Positions 7,879 through 15,668 of a stretch of DNA of 41,997 nt are shown here, one piece after another. How positions within the stretch are numbered: the first letter of the stretch is position 1; the number at the start of each line of letters is the position of its first letter. Source of the stretch: JBNKHH01 sp050290245 (GTDB lineage Bacteria > Pseudomonadota > Alphaproteobacteria > Rhodobacterales > Rhodobacteraceae). Under the pieces are notes generated by a model. That model made no database searches and was not told the DNA's origin. It saw only the letters and a list, made by a program, of their open reading frames with translations. The stretch lies in NCBI GenBank assembly GCA_050290245.1, contig JBNKHH010000006.1, positions 1 through 41,997 on the forward strand, given 5' to 3'. The position numbers were made by a program, and so were the translations under genes.

Positions 7879-9090
7879 TCACCGGTCCACCTCCCCGAAC
7901 ACGATATCCATCGTGCCGATGATCGCGGCCACGTCGGCCAGCATATGCCCCTTGGACACGTGGTCCATGGCCTGAAGATGCGGATACCCCGGCGCGCGCA
8001 GCTTGGCGCGATAGGGCTTGTTGGTGCCATCGGCGACAAGATAGACGCCGAACTCGCCCTTGGGTGCCTCGACGGCGGCGTAGACCTCGCCGGCCGGAAC
8101 GTGGAAACCCTCGGTATAGAGCTTGAAGTGATGGATCAGTGCTTCCATCGAGGTCTTCATATCGCTGCGCTTCGGCGGCGTGATCTTGCCCCGTGCCAAG
8201 ACGTCGCCCGGCTCATTGCGCAGCTTCTCACAGGCCTGGCGGATGATCTTCACGCTCTCGCGCATCTCGGCCATGCGGCACAGATAGCGGTCGTAGCAGT
8301 CGCCATTCGTTCCAACCGGCACCTGGAATTCGAATTCGTCATAGCATTCATAGGGCTGCGCCCGGCGCAAATCCCACGCCATGCCGCTGCCCCGCACCAT
8401 CACGCCCGAAAAGCCCCAGTCCAGCGCCTCCTGTTCGGACACGACGCAGATATCCACGTTTCGCTGCTTGAAGATCCGGTTCTCGGTCAAAAGGTCGTCG
8501 ATGTCATCAAGATGCGCCGGGAATTCGATCGCCCATTGGTCGATGTCCTCGATCAGCTGCGGCGGCAGGTCCTGGTGCACCCCGCCGGGGCGGAAATAGG
8601 CCGCGTGCAGACGGGCACCGCAGGCCCTCTCGTAGAACACCATCAGTTTTTCACGTTCTTCAAACCCCCAGAGCGGCGGAGTCAGCGCGCCCACGTCCAT
8701 GGCCTGGGTCGTGACGTTCAAAAGGTGGTTCAGAACCCGGCCGATCTCTGAATACAGAACCCGGATCAGGCTCGCCCGGCGCGGCACCTCGACCCCCGTC
8801 AGCCTTTCGATGGCCAGACACCAGGCGTGCTCCTGGTTCATCGGCGCAACGTAGTCCAGGCGATCGAAATACGGCAGGTTTTGCAGGTAGGTCCTGCTTT
8901 CCATCAGCTTTTCAGTGCCGCGGTGCAAGAGACCGATATGCGGATCACAACGCTCCACCAACTCGCCGTCCAGCTCGAGCACCAGACGCAAAACTCCGTG
9001 TGCCGCGGGGTGTTGCGGCCCAAAGTTGATGTTGAAGTTCCGGATCTTCTGCTCGCCGGTCTGGGCGTCGTCGAAATTGCCGTCCATCAT
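7879..9090 (-). CDS. nuoD: NADH-quinone oxidoreductase subunit D
   Basis: 49-kDa-type complex I subunit that forms, with NuoB, the quinone-reduction site; it descends from the [NiFe]-hydrogenase large subunit. About 403 residues. Seen: NFGPQHPAAHGVLRL near the N-terminus with the quinone-site histidine, GLLHRGTEKLME, GGVHQDLP, and the C-terminal APGYPHLQAMDHVSKGHMLAD followed by IIGTMDIVFGEVDR. I start at ATG 9090 (an adjacent ATG is at 9087) because GGAAGGATAGAG precedes it; the open frame continues to 9270 but only inside the sulfotransferase gene. The sulfotransferase stop lies 2 bases upstream. Confidence 0.97.
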   Translation of the reverse strand: MMDGNFDDAQTGEQKIRNFNINFGPQHPAAHGVLRLVLELDGELVERCDPHIGLLHRGTEKLMESRTYLQNLPYFDRLDYVAPMNQEHAWCLAIERLTGVEVPRRASLIRVLYSEIGRVLNHLLNVTTQAMDVGALTPPLWGFEEREKLMVFYERACGARLHAAYFRPGGVHQDLPPQLIEDIDQWAIEFPAHLDDIDDLLTENRIFKQRNVDICVVSEQEALDWGFSGVMVRGSGMAWDLRRAQPYECYDEFEFQVPVGTNGDCYDRYLCRMAEMRESVKIIRQACEKLRNEPGDVLARGKITPPKRSDMKTSMEALIHHFKLYTEGFHVPAGEVYAAVEAPKGEFGVYLVADGTNKPYRAKLRAPGYPHLQAMDHVSKGHMLADVAAIIGTMDIVFGEVDR

Positions 9091-9092
9091 CT

Positions 9093-9953
9093 CTATCCTT
9101 CCCGCTGCCACGCGCTTGGCATCCTGCCAAGAACACGTTCGGCGGCCTCGTATTGCGGCTCCAGCCACCGGGCAGCCGCCCGGCGCTGGTCCCGAGTCAT
9201 TTCCAAAGGCTGGCCTGCGTGGACCAGCGCCGGATCGCCCGTCATCGGTGCAATCCCAAGAAATTCGCACAGACGCAAAAGGCCAACGCCCCGCACCATT
9301 TCCTCAAAAACATCAACCATCAATTGGATGCCCGGCACGGCCCTGGCCAGACGCTCCAGCGTGCCTGCATAGTCGCTGCGCCGTGCAATCGGCTCTTCTT
9401 CGCCCGCGATGGTACGCGACAGGATCCGCGCGCAGCGCATCTGGCTGACCTTGCCGGACGGATCACGCCGCGCCGCGATCATGCGCACGTGGCTCCACAG
9501 CCGCTCAACCGGGTCGCGCATCAGGAACAGGAACCGCACGTCCCGAGCCATCTTCGCCATGGACGCCAGACGGGCCTCGGGTAAAAGCGCATAGGCGGGA
9601 GTCATCTCGCCAACAACCTGCTCCTCCCCTGCCCCATGCCGCAGATACTCCAGATAGGCCGGAACGTCTTCCCGACCCTTGTCCAGAACATCCATCCATG
9701 CCGCCCGATCAGCGAGTCGCTGTGCCTGGTCGACCTCGGGCGCGCGCTCTTCCTTGGCCAGGCGGGCCAGCAGCTCCTCTTGCTGGCCACGATGCTTTTT
9801 CAGCTCGTTTCCAAGCCGGCCAGCCTCCAAAGCATCAAAATAATGAAGTTCCTTGATCGTACGGAAGTGGCACTCGGGGTGCACCGACAACTGGCTGTGC
9901 AGCCAGTCTGTGCCCGCCTTGGCCGCCCCGATGCAAAGGAACACCACACTCAT
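9093..9953 (-). CDS. Sulfotransferase-family protein embedded between nuoC and nuoD
   Basis: The 286-residue product has the two PAPS-binding motifs of sulfotransferases: a 5'-phosphosulfate loop CIGAAKAGTDWLHSQL (residues 7-22) and a 3'-phosphate motif RFLFLMRDPVERLWSH (about 140-155). Such enzymes transfer sulfate from PAPS to a hydroxyl or amino group; the acceptor here is unknown. KAGTD replaces the commoner KAGTT/S in the loop. No signal peptide or membrane helix is seen, so probably cytoplasmic. It starts 5 bases after nuoC and ends 2 bases before nuoD, so it is almost certainly on the nuo transcript. Confidence 0.88.
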   Translation of the reverse strand: MSVVFLCIGAAKAGTDWLHSQLSVHPECHFRTIKELHYFDALEAGRLGNELKKHRGQQEELLARLAKEERAPEVDQAQRLADRAAWMDVLDKGREDVPAYLEYLRHGAGEEQVVGEMTPAYALLPEARLASMAKMARDVRFLFLMRDPVERLWSHVRMIAARRDPSGKVSQMRCARILSRTIAGEEEPIARRSDYAGTLERLARAVPGIQLMVDVFEEMVRGVGLLRLCEFLGIAPMTGDPALVHAGQPLEMTRDQRRAAARWLEPQYEAAERVLGRMPSAWQREG

Positions 9954-9958
9954 GCCAA

Positions 9959-10567
9959 TCAGCCCTTCGCCTCGGCTTTGTCGTCGCCCGGCAGGATATA
10001 TTCGGCACCTTCCCAGGGGCTCATGAAGTCGAACTGGCGATATTCCTGGACCAGCTTGACCGGCTCATAGACGACGCGCTTCTGCTCTTCGTCATAGCGC
10101 ACCTCGGTATAGCCCGTGGTCGGAAAATCCTTGCGCAGCGGATAGCCGCGAAAGCCATAATCCGTGAGGATACGCCTCAGGTCGGGATGGCCCGAGAACA
10201 GGATGCCGAACATGTCAAAGACCTCACGCTCGAACCAATTGGCACTGGAGTGAACGTCAACCAGGGACGGCACGCTTTCATCTTCCCGCACCGCGACTTT
10301 CAAACGGATACGCTGGTTCTGGTACATGCTCAGGAAATGATAAACCACGTCGAACCGGGCTTCGCGATCCGGGTAGTCCACCGCGGTGATATCCACCAGC
10401 GTCGAAAACTTGCAGTTTCCGTCTGTCTTCAGATACTCGACAAAGCTCACCAGCGACGACGGCGCGACCGAGATGGCCAGTTCGCCAAAAGCAATGTCCC
10501 AGGACAGCACGCAATCGGGCCGTTTGGCTTCGATCAGGGTGGCAAGTTCGTTCAGGGCTTCGGACAT
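9959..10567 (-). CDS. nuoC: NADH-quinone oxidoreductase subunit C
   Basis: 30-kDa-type structural subunit of the complex I peripheral arm, next to NuoD. The 202 residues match the separate NuoC form, not the NuoCD fusion of enterobacteria. Signatures: FSTLVDITAVDYP, RFDVVYHFLSM, the core EREVFDMFGILFSGHPDLRR, and ILTDYGFRGYPLRKDFPTTGY near the C-terminus. ATG 10567 is preceded by GAGGAG; the open frame upstream to 10945 lies inside nuoB. It begins 11 bases after the nuoB stop and ends 5 bases before the sulfotransferase. Confidence 0.97.
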   Translation of the reverse strand: MSEALNELATLIEAKRPDCVLSWDIAFGELAISVAPSSLVSFVEYLKTDGNCKFSTLVDITAVDYPDREARFDVVYHFLSMYQNQRIRLKVAVREDESVPSLVDVHSSANWFEREVFDMFGILFSGHPDLRRILTDYGFRGYPLRKDFPTTGYTEVRYDEEQKRVVYEPVKLVQEYRQFDFMSPWEGAEYILPGDDKAEAKG

Positions 10568-10578
10568 GTGGCTACTCC

Positions 10579-11112
10579 TCAGCGCGTAATGGTGCCGGTG
10601 CGGCGGATCTTCCGCTGCAGTTGCAGGATGCCGTACAAAAGCGCCTCGGCGGTCGGCGGGCAGCCCGGCACATAGACATCGACCGGCACCACGCGGTCGC
10701 AGCCACGCACCACCGAATAACTGTAGTGATAATAGCCGCCACCGTTGGCGCAGGACCCCATGCTGATTACATAGCGCGGCTCCGGCATCTGGTCGTAAAC
10801 CTTGCGCAGCGCCGGGGCCATCTTGTTTGTCAGCGTGCCGGCCACGATCATCAGGTCCGACTGGCGCGGAGAAGCGCGCGGTGCGGTGCCGAAACGTTCC
10901 AGGTCGTAACGCGGCATGGCCGTGTGCATCATTTCGACCGCACAACAGGCCAGACCGAATGTCATCCAGTGGAGCGATCCGGTGCGCGCCCAGTTGATGA
11001 TGTCATCGGTCGAGGTGACAAGAAACCCCTTGTCCTGCAGCTCACGGTTGAGAGCCTGGGTTGCGACTTCGCGGTCGGCACCCGCATCGTTTACGCCTGT
11101 TGCGACACCCAT
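10579..11112 (-). CDS. nuoB: NADH-quinone oxidoreductase subunit B
   Basis: Carries cluster N2, the terminal [4Fe-4S] centre that reduces quinone. 177 residues; ligands C56 and C57 (GLACCAVEMM), C121 (SMGSCANGGGYY) and C151 (VPGCPPTAEALL) are all present. ATG 11112 has AAGGAGAG 8 bases upstream, so the extra 22 codons of open frame upstream are discarded. Unlike the other nuo genes it is separated from the preceding gene, nuoA, by 302 bases that contain a terminator-like hairpin, so nuoB-H may have their own promoter or depend on read-through. Confidence 0.97.
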   Translation of the reverse strand: MGVATGVNDAGADREVATQALNRELQDKGFLVTSTDDIINWARTGSLHWMTFGLACCAVEMMHTAMPRYDLERFGTAPRASPRQSDLMIVAGTLTNKMAPALRKVYDQMPEPRYVISMGSCANGGGYYHYSYSVVRGCDRVVPVDVYVPGCPPTAEALLYGILQLQRKIRRTGTITR

Positions 11113-11414
11113 CGTCCGCACTCTCCTTGCACGATCACTGGCACAAAGGTGCCTATTCCCCACCCCTGCGAAGGTCAAGTAAAGAGCGCCCCTTCATGGG
11201 CACTTAGACCACATTCAACCACGGTTGCCGGCCTGGCACCGGACCGAAACCCGAATTCGCGGTTCGGCGGGACAGCAGTCGCAGGCCTCAGATGCCGCCC
11301 AATTCGAATTCTACGGACGCGACACGGACCAGGGATTGCAATCCAGAACGACCTAGTGCTCCAAACGAAAACGGCGGCCCTGTGGCCGCCGTGTCGCAGT
11401 ATTGAGATGCAAGT
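11113..11414. other. 302-base gap between nuoA and nuoB
   Basis: No convincing gene on either strand. On the minus strand it holds the hairpin at 11371-11392 soon after nuoA, then unassigned sequence with an imperfect small inverted repeat (11244-11251 with 11261-11267, CCGAA/TTCGG), then the nuoB ribosome-binding site. I could not pick out a trustworthy -35/-10 pair for nuoB. Large gaps inside nuo operons are unusual. Confidence 0.6.
11365..11392 (-). terminator. Rho-independent terminator-like hairpin downstream of nuoA
   Basis: ACGGCGGCC (11371-11379) pairs perfectly with GGCCGCCGT (11384-11392) around a 4-base loop, giving a 9-bp G+C-rich stem 22 bases after the nuoA stop. On the minus strand the stem is followed directly by TTTTCGTTTGG. 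Stem plus T-rich tail is a good intrinsic terminator or attenuator pattern. Confidence 0.65.
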
Positions 11415-11780
11415 CTATTCCCAGTCCATTGCGCCTTTTTTCCACTCGTAGGCAAAACCAGCCGTCAACACGGCAAGAAAGACCATCATCGACCAGAAAG
11501 CGGCGTCGCTGAGGTCGCCGAAAGCCACGGCCCAGGGGAAAAGAAAGGCAATCTCCAGATCGAAAATAATGAAGAGAATCGAGACGAGGTAAAACCGGAC
11601 ATCGAACTTCATCCGGGCGTCGTCAAATGCATTGAACCCGCACTCATAGGCCGAAAGCTTTTCGGGGTCTGCGTCCTTTGGCGCCAGGATGAGGGCCGCG
11701 ACGATCAGTACAAGGCCAAGGGCTGCTGCAATGCCAAGGAAGATCAGGATTGGCAGGTATTCTCTCAGGATATCGTCCAC
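11415..11780 (-). CDS. nuoA: NADH-quinone oxidoreductase subunit A, GTG start
   Basis: Small membrane-arm subunit of complex I at the junction with the peripheral arm. 121 residues with three hydrophobic helices (about 11-33, 62-86 and 92-111). Diagnostic motifs are SAYECGFNAFDDARMKFDVRFY (family YECG-F..R..F..RFY, ECG being the loop near the quinone channel) and LFIIFDLEIAFLFPWAV. The start is GTG at 11780 with GGAG about 11 bases upstream. First gene of the nuo operon; separated from nuoB by a hairpin-containing gap. Confidence 0.97.
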   Translation of the reverse strand: MDDILREYLPILIFLGIAAALGLVLIVAALILAPKDADPEKLSAYECGFNAFDDARMKFDVRFYLVSILFIIFDLEIAFLFPWAVAFGDLSDAAFWSMMVFLAVLTAGFAYEWKKGAMDWE

Positions 11781-11866
11781 GCCCGGGGCTCCGTTTTCAA
11801 CTTGCTCGCCCTTCCACGCACGGGGGGCGGTCGATCACTGCTTACTGCCGACCGGTCATCGGGTCA

Positions 11867-11900
11867 ACGCCCTGAAACCCGACGCGGGATTGCAGGGCGT
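11867..11900 (-). repeat. Nested inverted repeat upstream of nuoA
   Basis: Outer arms ACGCCCTG (11867-11874) and CAGGGCGT (11893-11900) enclose inner arms CCCG (11878-11881) and CGGG (11885-11888) with a 3-base loop. It lies 20 bases past the stop of the acidic-protein gene and about 87 bases before nuoA, with no T run after it. It could be a Rho-assisted 3' end for the upstream pair or a structured site in the nuo promoter region. Confidence 0.45.
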
Positions 11901-11920
11901 CAATCGAATTCATCCCCGCC

Positions 11921-12436
11921 CTATTCGGCGGCAGCCTCCTCCAGGAGCGTCATCGCAACATCCTCGGCCGATAGGGAAGCCGGCGCCTCTGCGAAGGCGG
12001 CGATTGCTGCGGTCTGGGCCTCCGCGTCAGCGGCAGCTGTTGCAAGACCATCCTCGCCGGTGTCTGGCGCCGAGACCTCCGCCGAAGCCACAGGGCTATC
12101 TTCGGTCATATCACCGATCAAACCGTCGCCCGCACCTTCCGCAGAATCGGTCGGCTCGGTCGCAGCCGCCATGTCCTGTGGAACGTCGCCTTCGACAGAG
12201 TCGTCCGCCGGAACCTCGTTCTGCGTGACAAGCGCGGCAAAGATCGATTCCGGATCCGCCCCTTTCGCGATTTCCGACGCGGCCATGCCTTGCGCGTTCT
12301 TCGGCAGGTCCGCGCCCGCCTCGCGGGCAGCGATGACCGCGGCCTTTGCCTGGTGCCCCACCGCGTGTGCCTTGTGGGCCGCGCCGCGGTCCTGCGCTCC
12401 TGTCATTGCGGCTGTCTGGCCAATTGCTCCGATCAT
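11921..12436 (-). CDS. Acidic, Ala-rich hypothetical protein
   Basis: Function unknown. 171 residues, rich in Ala, Glu, Asp, Ser and Thr with no cysteine and no signal peptide. The first ~65 residues are more ordered-looking and positively charged (DRGAAHKAHAVGHQAKAAVIAAREAGADLP, then GMAASEIAKGADPESIFAAL, described here in two parts because it is long); residues ~70-145 look disordered; the end (SLSAEDVAMTLLEEAAAE) is a short helix. ATG 12436 has TTGGAG upstream. It follows the PAS-protein gene by 39 bases in the same direction, so the two are probably co-expressed. Confidence 0.65.
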   Translation of the reverse strand: MIGAIGQTAAMTGAQDRGAAHKAHAVGHQAKAAVIAAREAGADLPKNAQGMAASEIAKGADPESIFAALVTQNEVPADDSVEGDVPQDMAAATEPTDSAEGAGDGLIGDMTEDSPVASAEVSAPDTGEDGLATAAADAEAQTAAIAAFAEAPASLSAEDVAMTLLEEAAAE

Positions 12437-12475
12437 GTCGTTACTCCAATTTCATTTCTGCTCGTCGTTGAATTC

Positions 12476-13762
12476 TCAAGTCTTGATCTGGCTTGCGGCG
12501 ATGGCCTGAATGTCTTCGCTCAGACTGCCAACCAGGTCCAACTGAGCACCGATCTTGTCCTGAAAGCGCCCCAACTGGCCGATGATCTCGGAAAGGCCGA
12601 CACCGGCGGCTCCGATCCGGGCGCTCTCGATCTTGCACAGGACTCGCGTCGTCCCGAGACCGAGGATATGCCGGCTCATGGCCGAACAGGCCTGCTTGAT
12701 CCGCGCCGATTCAATCTGGATCGCTTCAAGGTTTTGACCCGACTGCCGGTCATAGTCCTCGACAATAGCCCTCAGAATCCTTCGCTCCCCATCGACGTCA
12801 ATCGAGCCAAGCCCCCGCCGTTCCGCCATCAGGTGACTGTCACACTGGCGCAGAATGCCAACGATGCCTTCCAGAAACATCGACAGGTTCACGCTGCTGT
12901 TGATGGTCGAGAAATTGCTGTCCTCGCCAACCACGTTGGCCTCGAACCACTTCGAAATATCGGCTGACATCGAGCCATAATTGCCAGAAAGCGTGCTGAA
13001 CGGCCCCCCGGTCGGCTCAAGCCGCGAGGCCATCACTCTCATGTTGTGCGGAATGATCTGCACGGCGGCAAATTCGTGCACCAGTTCTTCCGTAGCGACC
13101 TTCAGGCTTTCGGCCGCCTCCAGCATCGCTCGAAATTGGTTGATCCGCTTGTCTTCCGGTTTGTTCAAACCGCGATTGCGCGCCTGCAACTCCTCGCTCA
13201 GCGCGTGGGCCTCGAACCATTCATAGGATTCGAACCCATGCTCTTCCAAGCGCCCCAAAAGATATTGCGCACTCTCCTCCGGCATCAGGTTCTGTTCACG
13301 CTCCAGCCTGGTCAGACTGGCATATTCCTCCTGGATCAGCTTGAACACGCCGCTGGTCGGTTTGATCCGCGCCGAAATATACCCGCCCTCGCAGGGCACC
13401 ACCGTTGCGAATACCCAGTAATAAAGCCCATCTGACGCCTGATTCTTGACGTAGGCGCCAATCGCCTTGCCCTTCTTGATCGTGTCCCACAACAGCCAGA
13501 ACAGCCCTTTCGGCATGTCGGGGTTGCGCACGATCTTGTGGGGCGCGCCAATCAGTTTGTCCCAGTCATAGTTCGCGGTTCGGCGGAAGATATAATTTCC
13601 ACTCTGGATTATCCCGCGTTCGTTCGTTCGCGAAAAAAAGACTTCGTCCAGGTAAAAAGGCGCCTCTCCGGATGCAGGACGTTCTTCGCGCCGCCTGTCG
13701 GGCGACACGCCGGGGACGTATCTTCCGTCGACCGCTTCTGAAGAATCATGTGAATCAAGCAT
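12476..13762 (-). CDS. Aer-like PAS-domain protein without membrane anchor
   Basis: About 428 residues. An N-terminal PAS domain resembles that of the aerotaxis receptor Aer: FFSRTNERGIIQSGN, then KIVRNPDMPKGLFWLLWDTI and VKNQASDGLYYWVFATVVP, which in Aer binds FAD and senses redox state. The rest is helical, with IIPHNMRVMASRLEPTGGP resembling a degenerate receptor helical hairpin and a repeated IESARI segment near the end, but no transmembrane helix and no recognisable MCP signalling tip. Likely a soluble redox/energy sensor; FAD binding is inference. Start uncertain: ATG 13762 is used, TTG 13783 with AAGGGA upstream is possible. Followed by the acidic-protein gene. Confidence 0.78.
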   Translation of the reverse strand: MLDSHDSSEAVDGRYVPGVSPDRRREERPASGEAPFYLDEVFFSRTNERGIIQSGNYIFRRTANYDWDKLIGAPHKIVRNPDMPKGLFWLLWDTIKKGKAIGAYVKNQASDGLYYWVFATVVPCEGGYISARIKPTSGVFKLIQEEYASLTRLEREQNLMPEESAQYLLGRLEEHGFESYEWFEAHALSEELQARNRGLNKPEDKRINQFRAMLEAAESLKVATEELVHEFAAVQIIPHNMRVMASRLEPTGGPFSTLSGNYGSMSADISKWFEANVVGEDSNFSTINSSVNLSMFLEGIVGILRQCDSHLMAERRGLGSIDVDGERRILRAIVEDYDRQSGQNLEAIQIESARIKQACSAMSRHILGLGTTRVLCKIESARIGAAGVGLSEIIGQLGRFQDKIGAQLDLVGSLSEDIQAIAASQIKT

Positions 13763-13811
13763 ACCCGGCTGGATAGGCCTCAATCACTTTCAATCCCTTA
13801 ATATTGGCTTT

Positions 13812-14618
13812 TTACATACCCGCCGCCATGCCCCGATCGTCCACGATGCCCTCATGAGCCAAAAGCCAGCGTTCCCGGGCAGAAAACCGCGCCGCGGCCG
13901 CGACATCGTTCTGGAACGCCATGTTGACCCCCGCGCCAACAGCGGCGCCGACCACGGGTGCGATCTGGGCAAGTTTGCGCGCCGACAGGTTCGCGCCAAG
14001 TGTCGCCGCCACACGCTGCACGGCAACCGCCGCACCCGACGCATAGCCGGTCAACTCGACGATCCCATGCCAGTCCTTGCGCTCCATAGCCTTGCGCTCG
14101 CATGCCAACCGGGCAATTGCCGCCTCACGCTCGGCCAGGGAATTGGCACCGGCAAGCTGCAAAACCCCAAGTGTGTGCAATCGTTCGGCCTCGGTTTTCG
14201 TGTCGAACCCATAACACAAGGCAGTCATCCGTGCCGTCCTGAGCGCAAGGGTCACCGTAGCGGGAACATCAACCGCCAGCCCCAGGACGCCAAAGGCCCC
14301 CGCGGCGCCGCCCCCGGTCGCGCCATAGCCAAGGGCCCATCGGCGGACATCGGCGGCAGCCTCGTCGCAGGCCGCAAGGTCACGAACTTCATGGGCGATG
14401 GCCACCTTGCGAATTGTCCCGGCAGCCGCCCAATCGGCGCCGCGCAAGGCCGCCTCGATGACGTCCGGCGGGATCATCCTGTTCGTCAGCCGACCAAATG
14501 GACCGACCAGCGCCCGCACCGCCCGCGGCATCACCGAAGGCGCCGAACTGCGATAGGCATCCTGTTCTTCGAGAACTTGGCGAACATAGGGGACAACCGG
14601 ATCTTGCGACTGCGTCAT
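13812..14618 (-). CDS. EcsC-family protein
   Basis: 268 residues. Matches the EcsC-like family: RMIPPDVIEAALRGADWAA, ADVRRWALGYGATGGGAAGAFG, GLAVDVPATVTLALRTARMTALCYGFD, then a Gly/Ala-rich amphipathic stretch (IAPVVGAAVGAGVNMAFQND). EcsC proteins are poorly characterised and probably membrane-associated; in Bacillus ecsC lies with an ABC transporter, which is not the case here. The ATG at 14618 overlaps the stop of the upstream LprI-like gene (ATGA), so the two are translationally coupled. Last gene of a cluster that begins with isovaleryl-CoA dehydrogenase. Confidence 0.82.
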   Translation of the reverse strand: MTQSQDPVVPYVRQVLEEQDAYRSSAPSVMPRAVRALVGPFGRLTNRMIPPDVIEAALRGADWAAAGTIRKVAIAHEVRDLAACDEAAADVRRWALGYGATGGGAAGAFGVLGLAVDVPATVTLALRTARMTALCYGFDTKTEAERLHTLGVLQLAGANSLAEREAAIARLACERKAMERKDWHGIVELTGYASGAAVAVQRVAATLGANLSARKLAQIAPVVGAAVGAGVNMAFQNDVAAAARFSARERWLLAHEGIVDDRGMAAGM

Positions 14619-15136
14619 TCGAATGGCTCTCTCATCTCGTGAAGGTCGATGGTTCGCCGGGCGGTCATGTCCAGCATACAGCCCGACGCGACGATGGTGC
14701 GCATCGACCCGGCGCCCCACAGGGCATAGGCCAGGCCACACTCTGCATCGCGATAGGCGATCCACGCACGCTGCGCCGCCCGAAGGGTGTCGGTTCGTCT
14801 TGCAAACTCGGGGAAATGGACAGCATCATCGGCATCTGCCGCCTTGGCCCATCTCATCGTCTTGCCGTACTCGGCATTCAGGTACCTGTCCCAAACCAGG
14901 GTCTCTGCCGAGATGCACGACGACATCCCAAGGGTAGAATATCCACCGTCCTCGTGTTCCATGCAGGCGTCGGACATCTTGCCGCGACAGGCCTCCAGCG
15001 CCTCGCCATTTCCTGCCGCGATAAAACAAGCATCCAGAATACCGCCATAGCTGGCCACTTCATGTTCGGTGGCGGATGCGGCAAATGCACTGAACACCAA
15101 GGCGCAAAGGCCGGACAAGACCTGAATACGAGCCAT
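14615..15136 (-). CDS. LprI/DUF1311-like secreted protein
   Basis: About 173 residues with a signal peptide (MARIQVLSGLCALVFSAFAASA) and a helical, Cys-containing mature domain: CFIAAGNGEALEACRGKMSDAC, then WDRYLNAEYGKTMRW and LRAAQRAWIAYRDAECGLAY. The last motif (QRAWIxYRDAEC) is typical of the lysozyme-inhibitor LprI N-terminal / DUF1311 family, periplasmic proteins. AGAGGG is 1 base before ATG 15139 and 4 bases before ATG 15136; I use the second. It follows a paralogue-like gene at 15186-15668. A lysozyme-inhibitor role is a family guess only. Confidence 0.82.
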   Translation of the reverse strand: MARIQVLSGLCALVFSAFAASATEHEVASYGGILDACFIAAGNGEALEACRGKMSDACMEHEDGGYSTLGMSSCISAETLVWDRYLNAEYGKTMRWAKAADADDAVHFPEFARRTDTLRAAQRAWIAYRDAECGLAYALWGAGSMRTIVASGCMLDMTARRTIDLHEMREPFE

Positions 15137-15185
15137 CATACCCTCTAGATAGGCGCTCCGACCGCTGCTGTCATCCTCGCCCCCG

Positions 15186-15668
15186 TTACGGGGTAGCCGT
15201 TTCGATCAGGCGCAGGGTTTGCGCGACCTTCAGCACCGCACCATCCAAAGTGCAGCTCAGAACACTGATTTCCTGGCCAGCGGGAAAGCGGAAACACCTG
15301 TCTCGCAACTGGGCCAGGTCCGCCTCGGCGTCCGCAAGGTAGTCGTCGCGCGAAAACCCTTCGCGGCCCTCCATCACCGACAGGTAATATGTCTCGGCTT
15401 TCATGCCCGTCAACTTCCAGGCGAATTCCTCGAATTGCAAACAGATTGCACGATCCATGACGTCCGCGCCGTCCCCTCCCCTTTCGCCGAGGCAGGGTCC
15501 GGCAAGGACACCCCGGCATACCGCCAGATCGCGCCCCTCGGAAAAGGCCGCCGCCGCACAGGCTTCGACGAGCGCGACCTGCTGCTCAGATGGCAAGACC
15601 GGTTCCTGCGCTGAAACCGCCCCGGCAAGCCCGAGGCCGATGGCAACCCCTGGCACAAGCCCTCTCAT
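15186..15668 (-). CDS. Second LprI-like secreted protein
   Basis: 160 residues with a signal peptide (MRGLVPGVAIGLGLAGAVSA) and a Cys-rich helical mature domain (VEACAAAAFSEGRDLAVCRG, GPCLG, AICLQFEEFAWKLTGMKAE, LRDRCF, LSCTL). The spacing of the first cysteines matches the neighbouring 14615-15136 protein, but it lacks a clear QRAWIxYRDAEC motif, so it is a diverged relative. ATG 15668 overlaps the stop of the acyl-CoA dehydrogenase gene by 4 bases; the longer open frame to 15857 lies wholly inside that gene. Function unknown. Confidence 0.75.
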   Translation of the reverse strand: MRGLVPGVAIGLGLAGAVSAQEPVLPSEQQVALVEACAAAAFSEGRDLAVCRGVLAGPCLGERGGDGADVMDRAICLQFEEFAWKLTGMKAETYYLSVMEGREGFSRDDYLADAEADLAQLRDRCFRFPAGQEISVLSCTLDGAVLKVAQTLRLIETATP

